A DNA stretch of 35,945 nt from the NCBI GenBank assembly GCA_038199755.1, contig JBBPYR010000086.1:1-35945 (forward strand), read 5' to 3'. This document shows, one piece after another, positions 31,711 to 35,945 of this stretch. Within the stretch, counting starts at the first letter, position 1; the number at the start of each line of letters is the position of its first letter. Both the position numbers and the translations under genes were made by a program. The notes under the pieces are model-generated. The model had not been told where the DNA came from. It did no database searches and was given only the letters and a program-made list of their open reading frames with translations. Origin of the DNA: JBBPYR01 sp038199755. Lineage in GTDB: Bacteria > Chloroflexota > Ktedonobacteria > Ktedonobacterales > Ktedonobacteraceae.

Positions 31711-33252
31711 ATGGAACTCAACTTTTTGTTGGCGGCCCTTGAGCCGCCGTTAATACATCTCTATGGGCAGGATGTACGCGCCAGAGACCTCTCGGTCGCG
31801 GCTCTAGCCTATGATTCGCGGAAAGTGATTCAGGATAGCGTTTTTTTTGCTGTACCTGGCGTTCATACTGATGGGCAACGCTTTCTCGGAGAGGCCGCGC
31901 AGCGAGGGGCTGTCCTTGCGCTTGGTGAGGCACTGCAAGACACGTCTCCACAAGTCATCCAGCAATTGCCCTTGCCTTATGGAGAGGTACAAGATGTGCG
32001 CGTGGCCTTGGCACAACTGTCCTGTGCTTTCTATGGCTATCCAGCGCAGCGGCTTTGCACCATCGGCGTCACGGGTACCGATGGGAAAACCACCACTAGT
32101 AACCTGATAAGCACCATTCTGGACCATGCCGGATATCGTAACGGTTTAATGACGACCGCAAATTTTAAGATGAATGGGCGCGAGTGGGAGAATGCCACTC
32201 GTCAAAGCACGCTGGAAGCTCTGGAAGTGCAGCATTTCTTACGTGACATGCTGGATGCTGGTGTCACCCATGCCGTCATCGAATCTACGTCGCATGGTTT
32301 AGCCCTGCATCGTGTGCTTGGCTGCGCCTTTGATGTTGGCGTGGTGACAAATATCACGCACGAACACCTGGATTTTCATAAAACAATCGATGCCTATCGT
32401 CGTGCGAAGGCGCGCCTTTTTGAGATGCTTGACCCGCAGCGTGATAAGGGGTTGGGCTGTCGTCCCGTTGCTGTTTTGAACCGTGATGATGTCAGTTACG
32501 AGATTTTGAAGCCCTATTGCCGCGTGCCCATTCTTGATTATGGTGTTGATACCGTGGCAGCTGTGCGTGCGGTTGATGTGCAGCTGGCAACGTCGAGTAC
32601 GCGCTTTCGCGTTATTTTGCCTGACGCGGAGTACATGATTGAGACACAACTCGTCGGGCGTTTCAACGTAAGCAATTGTCTTGCCGCCATTGCCGCGACC
32701 TATAGCCAAGGTGTGCCTATCGCGACGATTGCGCAAGCCTTGAGTCAGGTGAAGGGTGTGACGGGGCGCATGGAGCGCATTGATGAGGGACAGCCATTTG
32801 CCGTGATTGTCGATTACGCGCATACACCCGATAGCTTGGCAAAGGTTTTGGCGACCCTGCGCCCGATGACCACGGGCAAGCTGATGGTCGTTTTCGGCTC
32901 CGCTGGTGAGCGCGACCTACAGAAACGTCCTGTCATGGGGCAGATTGCGGCACAAATGGCAGACTTCTTCGTTATTACTGATGAGGATCCGCGTGAAGAG
33001 GATCGAGAAAAGATTTTGCGCGAGATCGCGCAAGGGGCAGTGGCCACAGGTAAGCAGTTGGGAAAGGATTTTCTCTGTATTACTGACCGCACACAAGCCA
33101 TCGCTACTGCTTTCGCTCATGCAGAGGCGGGTGATACTATTGTCCTTGCGGGTAAAGGTCACGAGCAAAGTATTATCATGAGGCGTGAAAAGTTGCCCTG
33201 GGATGATCGACGTGTCGCACGTGAGCAACTGCGCAATAACGGATATGAGTAA
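31711..33252 (+). CDS. murE: UDP-N-acetylmuramyl-tripeptide synthetase (MurE)
   Basis: MurE adds the third residue to UDP-MurNAc-L-Ala-D-Glu. This 513-residue protein has the ATP loop GVTGTDGKTTT (119-129), ESTSHGL (191-197), a probable carbamylated Lys in YRRAKARLF (about 233), HTPDSL (371-376) and GSAGERD (397-402), full Mur-ligase length. The selector motif is DEDPREE (424-430), not the DNPR typical of meso-diaminopimelate enzymes; Asp replaces the substrate-contacting Asn. Some Ktedonobacteria are reported with ornithine rather than diaminopimelate in their wall, so an altered third residue is possible, as inference only. The ribosome-binding site is weak. mraY follows. Confidence 0.93.
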   Translation: MELNFLLAALEPPLIHLYGQDVRARDLSVAALAYDSRKVIQDSVFFAVPGVHTDGQRFLGEAAQRGAVLALGEALQDTSPQVIQQLPLPYGEVQDVRVALAQLSCAFYGYPAQRLCTIGVTGTDGKTTTSNLISTILDHAGYRNGLMTTANFKMNGREWENATRQSTLEALEVQHFLRDMLDAGVTHAVIESTSHGLALHRVLGCAFDVGVVTNITHEHLDFHKTIDAYRRAKARLFEMLDPQRDKGLGCRPVAVLNRDDVSYEILKPYCRVPILDYGVDTVAAVRAVDVQLATSSTRFRVILPDAEYMIETQLVGRFNVSNCLAAIAATYSQGVPIATIAQALSQVKGVTGRMERIDEGQPFAVIVDYAHTPDSLAKVLATLRPMTTGKLMVVFGSAGERDLQKRPVMGQIAAQMADFFVITDEDPREEDREKILREIAQGAVATGKQLGKDFLCITDRTQAIATAFAHAEAGDTIVLAGKGHEQSIIMRREKLPWDDRRVAREQLRNNGYE

Positions 33253-33270
33253 ACTAAATTGGTTATCGTT

Positions 33271-33299
33271 TTTACATATTGCATGTGAGCATGTATAAT
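33271..33299 (+). promoter_or_regulatory. Sigma-70-type promoter of mraY
   Basis: TTTACA (33271-33276), 17 bp, and a consensus -10 TATAAT (33294-33299) lie in the 97-bp gap after murE. mraY may therefore be transcribed on its own as well as from murE. Confidence 0.7.
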
Positions 33300-33349
33300 A
33301 ATTAGCTAAAACCACTGCTTGCTGTTCAAGGAATGGCTTGGGAGAACAT

Positions 33350-35230
33350 ATGAATTATACAAATTTACTCTGGTTGGGTACCATTTTTGTCGCTTGCACA
33401 CTCGGTAGCCTTCTGCTGTGTGGTGTTGCCAGATTGTTGTTTCCCAAGTTTCGTAGTGGTGAACATAAGCCGGGGAATCACCGCTCTGATCTCACTCCTG
33501 ATGGACGTGAAATTAAGACCATAGAGTTGCCCTTAGTCGGTGGACCTGCCTTTACCATTGCTACGGTTATTATGGGCATTGTTGCCGGTTATGTGCTCCA
33601 CTTTTCACAAGACCAATGGACGCTGTTACTGATCGGTTTGGGGGCGACGATAGGCTATATGCTCGTCGGTTTCCTTGACGACTGGAAGAAAGTCTATAGT
33701 AAAGAAGGGCTTTCTGAAAAAGCGAAATTCTCAGGTGTTTTTTTTGTCTCTATCGCTGTTGCCTTGCTCTATTTCTTCTTGCTCCCCAAAAATGGGCAAG
33801 AGTCGTATAGTCCATGGAAAGATATTTTCTTTATCAGCAACTTTCTGTGCCCAAAGTCAACTGACGCGAGTGTTTGTGTAGTCTCTCTGGCTCATCCTAT
33901 TTCGTACTTTGGCTGGTTAATATTTCTGATGTTGATGACAGGCTTTATTGGCACGTTCACCTCACTTTCAGTGGATTTTAGCGATGGTTTTGATGGCTTG
34001 GCCGGGGGCTTAGTCTTTAGTGCTGCCATCGCCTTTGGGATCATTGTGATTGGCCTCATCGACAACACCAAGAGCGGTCTGGTGTTGGAAGTGCTCTCAT
34101 TGCTGTGCGCGGGTAGCGTGCTGGGCTACTTGCCGTGGAACTGGCCCTCCGCGTGGGCGGCTCGGCGCGGAACCGCGAAACGCCGTGCGAAGATTTACAT
34201 GGGGGATAGCGGTGCGCTCGGCTTGGGCGGGTTGCTGGCAATGGTGGCGATTTTTTCGCGCCAGGAACTGCTGCTCTTGCTCGTGGGGGGTGCTTTTGTA
34301 TTAGAGGGCCTTTCTGCGCTTGTCTCGGCGCGTGTCATGACGCCTTTCTTTCGTAAGCGACTCCAATTGCTTCGCTTTACCAGTTTGAATGAGTATGTTC
34401 CTCATACCGAGTTTCCCTTGCCGTTCCTGGCAACCCCCATGCACCATCACTTCGATCTGCTCGGCTGGGATCGCCGCCGCCTCGTGTATGGTGCCTGGGC
34501 ACTAGGGGCATGTTTCGCGGTGATCGGGGTCATGACTAACTTTGCCACCTTTCCCTGGCAACGGTACCTTGGACGTATTTTGATCCTCCTTATCGGTTGG
34601 GCCGTGTGGTCAAGTAGCTCGTGGTCAAAACGCTATTTTGTGGGCAAACATCCTGCTGAACGCACCCGCCGCCGCAGGTTAGCCCTTTACTATGGCTATC
34701 CCTATCGTCTGATGGGCATTAACCTCTATCATCTGGTTGAGCCAATCGATGCCAACGAAGATGTCATTGAAACACCAGCCGAAGATTTAGCTCTGTGGCA
34801 ACGTATGAATATTTATGATGCTCGCGCTATGCTTGGCCTCTATTGTTATCGTGCTGGCTACTTCCCCGCCGCTTTAGCACAATGGTCACGCATCCCAGAA
34901 GCGAACCGTGTGCTGCGACCAGAAATTGCGCGCTTATTGGCCGAGGTCGATAATCGCATCGCCCTGGAGAAACAAGAGACGCAGCCCATGCGCCGCGATC
35001 AGATATTGCGCCATCAAGCTCCTGTGCTCTCCGGCAATCTGCCACCTGCCGATATGCCCAATCCTTATGAGCCGATTCGTAGTGAGGAGATAGAGGATGG
35101 GCCAGCTGGTGGCTGGTCCACCGTAGGCACCACAACATATCCTATTAATAGTACATCGGATAGTGAAGAACGTCAGGTGACGCTTCCTTTACGGAATGAC
35201 AGCCCTCCCCATGGCTCTAATGGGCATTAA
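33350..35230 (+). CDS. mraY: MraY-like phospho-MurNAc-pentapeptide transferase with C-terminal extension
   Basis: MraY moves phospho-MurNAc-pentapeptide to undecaprenyl phosphate, making lipid I. This 626-residue form has about ten membrane helices to residue 421 and conserved motifs: LDDWKK with Asp pair 110-111, DGFDGLAGG (212-220), MGDSGALGLGG (284-294) and MHHHFDLLGW with HHH 365-367. The N-terminal KAGTPTMGG-type segment is degenerate (LTPDGREIK then LPLVGGPA), and a loop at about 145-182 is enlarged. Residues 430-626 form a hydrophilic tail of about 195 residues, partly helical (AMLGLYCYRAGYFPAALAQW, TPR-like), ending in a disordered Pro/Ser-rich stretch. Typical MraY ends near 320-360. 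GGGAG lies 5 nt before ATG 33350; the frame also opens at TTG 33338. Confidence 0.85.
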   Translation: MNYTNLLWLGTIFVACTLGSLLLCGVARLLFPKFRSGEHKPGNHRSDLTPDGREIKTIELPLVGGPAFTIATVIMGIVAGYVLHFSQDQWTLLLIGLGATIGYMLVGFLDDWKKVYSKEGLSEKAKFSGVFFVSIAVALLYFFLLPKNGQESYSPWKDIFFISNFLCPKSTDASVCVVSLAHPISYFGWLIFLMLMTGFIGTFTSLSVDFSDGFDGLAGGLVFSAAIAFGIIVIGLIDNTKSGLVLEVLSLLCAGSVLGYLPWNWPSAWAARRGTAKRRAKIYMGDSGALGLGGLLAMVAIFSRQELLLLLVGGAFVLEGLSALVSARVMTPFFRKRLQLLRFTSLNEYVPHTEFPLPFLATPMHHHFDLLGWDRRRLVYGAWALGACFAVIGVMTNFATFPWQRYLGRILILLIGWAVWSSSSWSKRYFVGKHPAERTRRRRLALYYGYPYRLMGINLYHLVEPIDANEDVIETPAEDLALWQRMNIYDARAMLGLYCYRAGYFPAALAQWSRIPEANRVLRPEIARLLAEVDNRIALEKQETQPMRRDQILRHQAPVLSGNLPPADMPNPYEPIRSEEIEDGPAGGWSTVGTTTYPINSTSDSEERQVTLPLRNDSPPHGSNGH

Positions 35231-35329
35231 AAAGACTCTTCTCTCTTCACTGAAGATGTGTTATATTGCTTTTACAGCGAATAAAACAAACCTATTTTTT
35301 GTATCACCCATTCTATGAGATAGGAGAAT

Positions 35330-35358
35330 TGTGAGCTAACCAACAGCCATAGCTCACA
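35330..35358. promoter_or_regulatory. Inverted repeat TGTGAGCTA-N11-TAGCTCACA
   Basis: Perfect 9-bp arms (35330-35338 and 35350-35358) lie just upstream of the next gene's -10 element, over the place of its -35. This suits an operator; no T-run follows, so a terminator for mraY is less likely. Confidence 0.45.
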
Positions 35359-35363
35359 CTTTC

Positions 35364-35372
35364 TGCTATACT
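35364..35372 (+). promoter_or_regulatory. Extended -10 promoter of the ATP-grasp gene
   Basis: TGC followed directly by TATACT (35367-35372) is an extended -10 element about 40 nt before the start codon; no clear -35 is seen. The neighbouring inverted repeat could control it. Confidence 0.5.
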
Positions 35373-35410
35373 GCGTACTAGATACTAGTGACGTGTAAGG
35401 GAGAGTACAC

Positions 35411-35945
35411 ATGCGCTTTTGCTTCATCATTGAGGAGCAATACCGAAATGATCCAATGCCAATGGTTGTTGCGGATCAGTTGCTTCAGTGGGGCCACACT
35501 GTTGATCTGCTGGAACCTTACGATACTGTGACCAATTTATCGGATATGCTGAGTCAGGGGTATGACGCCTATGTGCTGAAAGCTGTAGCCGATGGTCCTG
35601 GCATGAGTATTCTGGAGGCAGCAGAGGCGGTGGGTATCCCCACGATCAACAACTCGCGTGCGATTCGTCTCGTTCGTGATAAGGCAGTGGCGGCGGCGTT
35701 TGCACATGCACACGGCTTACCGATGCCACCAACCTACTTTGTACCCCATCCGCGTCTACTCAAACAAATCCCTTTAGAAGATTATCCATTGGTGGTGAAA
35801 CCGAGCAATGGCAGTGCTTGTAAGGGTATTTATCGCCTGGATACTCCCTCTGACCTGATTGCCTTAGAGATAGCTGAAGCGAACGAAAGTTTCTTCCTCG
35901 CACAACGCTATGCCGAGAATACTGGCTTTGACATCAAAATCTATG
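35411..35945 (+). CDS. ATP-grasp ligase, RimK/LysX-like, 3' end beyond the window
   Basis: The first 178 residues are visible and the frame is open to the window edge. It begins MRFCFIIEEQYRNDPMPMVV, with an N-terminal pre-ATP-grasp Rossmann-like domain, then the RimK/LysX-type sequence INNSRAIRLVRDKAVAAAF, GLPMPPTYFV, an ATP-binding strand YPLVVKPSNGSACKGIY and LAQRYAENTGFDIKIY. These enzymes join an amino acid to a carboxylate via an acyl phosphate. D-Ala-D-Ala ligase is less likely because the sequence style is RimK-like. AGGGAG lies 7 nt before the ATG. It follows mraY by 180 bp, so a role near the cell wall is possible but not shown. Confidence 0.75.
   Translation, partial: MRFCFIIEEQYRNDPMPMVVADQLLQWGHTVDLLEPYDTVTNLSDMLSQGYDAYVLKAVADGPGMSILEAAEAVGIPTINNSRAIRLVRDKAVAAAFAHAHGLPMPPTYFVPHPRLLKQIPLEDYPLVVKPSNGSACKGIYRLDTPSDLIALEIAEANESFFLAQRYAENTGFDIKIY

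Noticed and set aside
35326..35358. Lac-operator-like sequence (AATTGTGAGC)
   Set aside because: Only one half resembles the lac operator; the real symmetry is TGTGAGCTA/TAGCTCACA with an 11-nt spacer, and no LacI-type gene is nearby.
1..35945. CRISPR arrays, insertion sequences, tRNA or rRNA genes
   Set aside because: None of the expected signatures (regularly spaced repeats, transposase motifs with terminal repeats, cloverleaf or rRNA sequence) was found by eye on either strand.

Overview
The window looks like chromosomal DNA of a Ktedonobacteria-type member of the Chloroflexota. This is an inference from content: about 50% GC by eye, Hanks-type kinases beside HEAT-repeat proteins, a very large multi-membrane histidine kinase, a deazaflavin (F420)-type reductase, a queuosine-salvage gene, and a divergent murE-mraY pair. 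I see no insertion sequence, prophage, CRISPR array, tRNA or rRNA.

Layout. 1-5.5 kb: a ThuA-domain lipoprotein (+), then a minus-strand block with a membrane-anchored family 3 glycosidase, a small membrane protein and an oligosaccharide flippase. 5.6-13.2 kb: a membrane NACHT-HEAT protein of about 1,730 residues followed by a kinase-WD40 protein; the upstream region has a sigma-70 promoter and a perfect CRP/FNR-type palindrome. 13.3-16.4 kb: a PPOX-fold protein, a 33-bp-stem hairpin, purK-purE and a Ddn-like reductase. 16.4-20.1 kb: tex (-) and an RpoD-family sigma factor (+) diverge across a 28-bp palindrome. 20.4-23.4 kb: a second Hanks kinase and a second HEAT protein. 23.5-26.0 kb: a thiol-redox group of ccdA, an RsrA-like zinc anti-sigma factor transcribed divergently from a SigR-like ECF sigma factor, and a MarR regulator.

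26.1-30.3 kb is the most unusual part. A compact minus-strand operon encodes, in transcription order, a 68-residue peptide ending in Phe-Arg-Trp-Trp-Ala, a ComQ-like isoprenyl-diphosphate-synthase-fold protein, and a histidine kinase with about ten membrane segments. These are the parts of the Bacillus ComQXP quorum-sensing module (prenylated tryptophan pheromone, prenyltransferase, receptor kinase). Here the order is X-Q-P, the kinase core is of a different subtype, and no response regulator is nearby. I infer a ComQXP-like prenyl-peptide signalling system.

30.6-35.9 kb: a queuosine-salvage glycosylase, then murE, a mraY with a C-terminal extension of about 195 residues, and the start of an ATP-grasp ligase that runs off the window. 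Start codons were chosen from Shine-Dalgarno spacing and promoter positions where possible, and alternatives are given.
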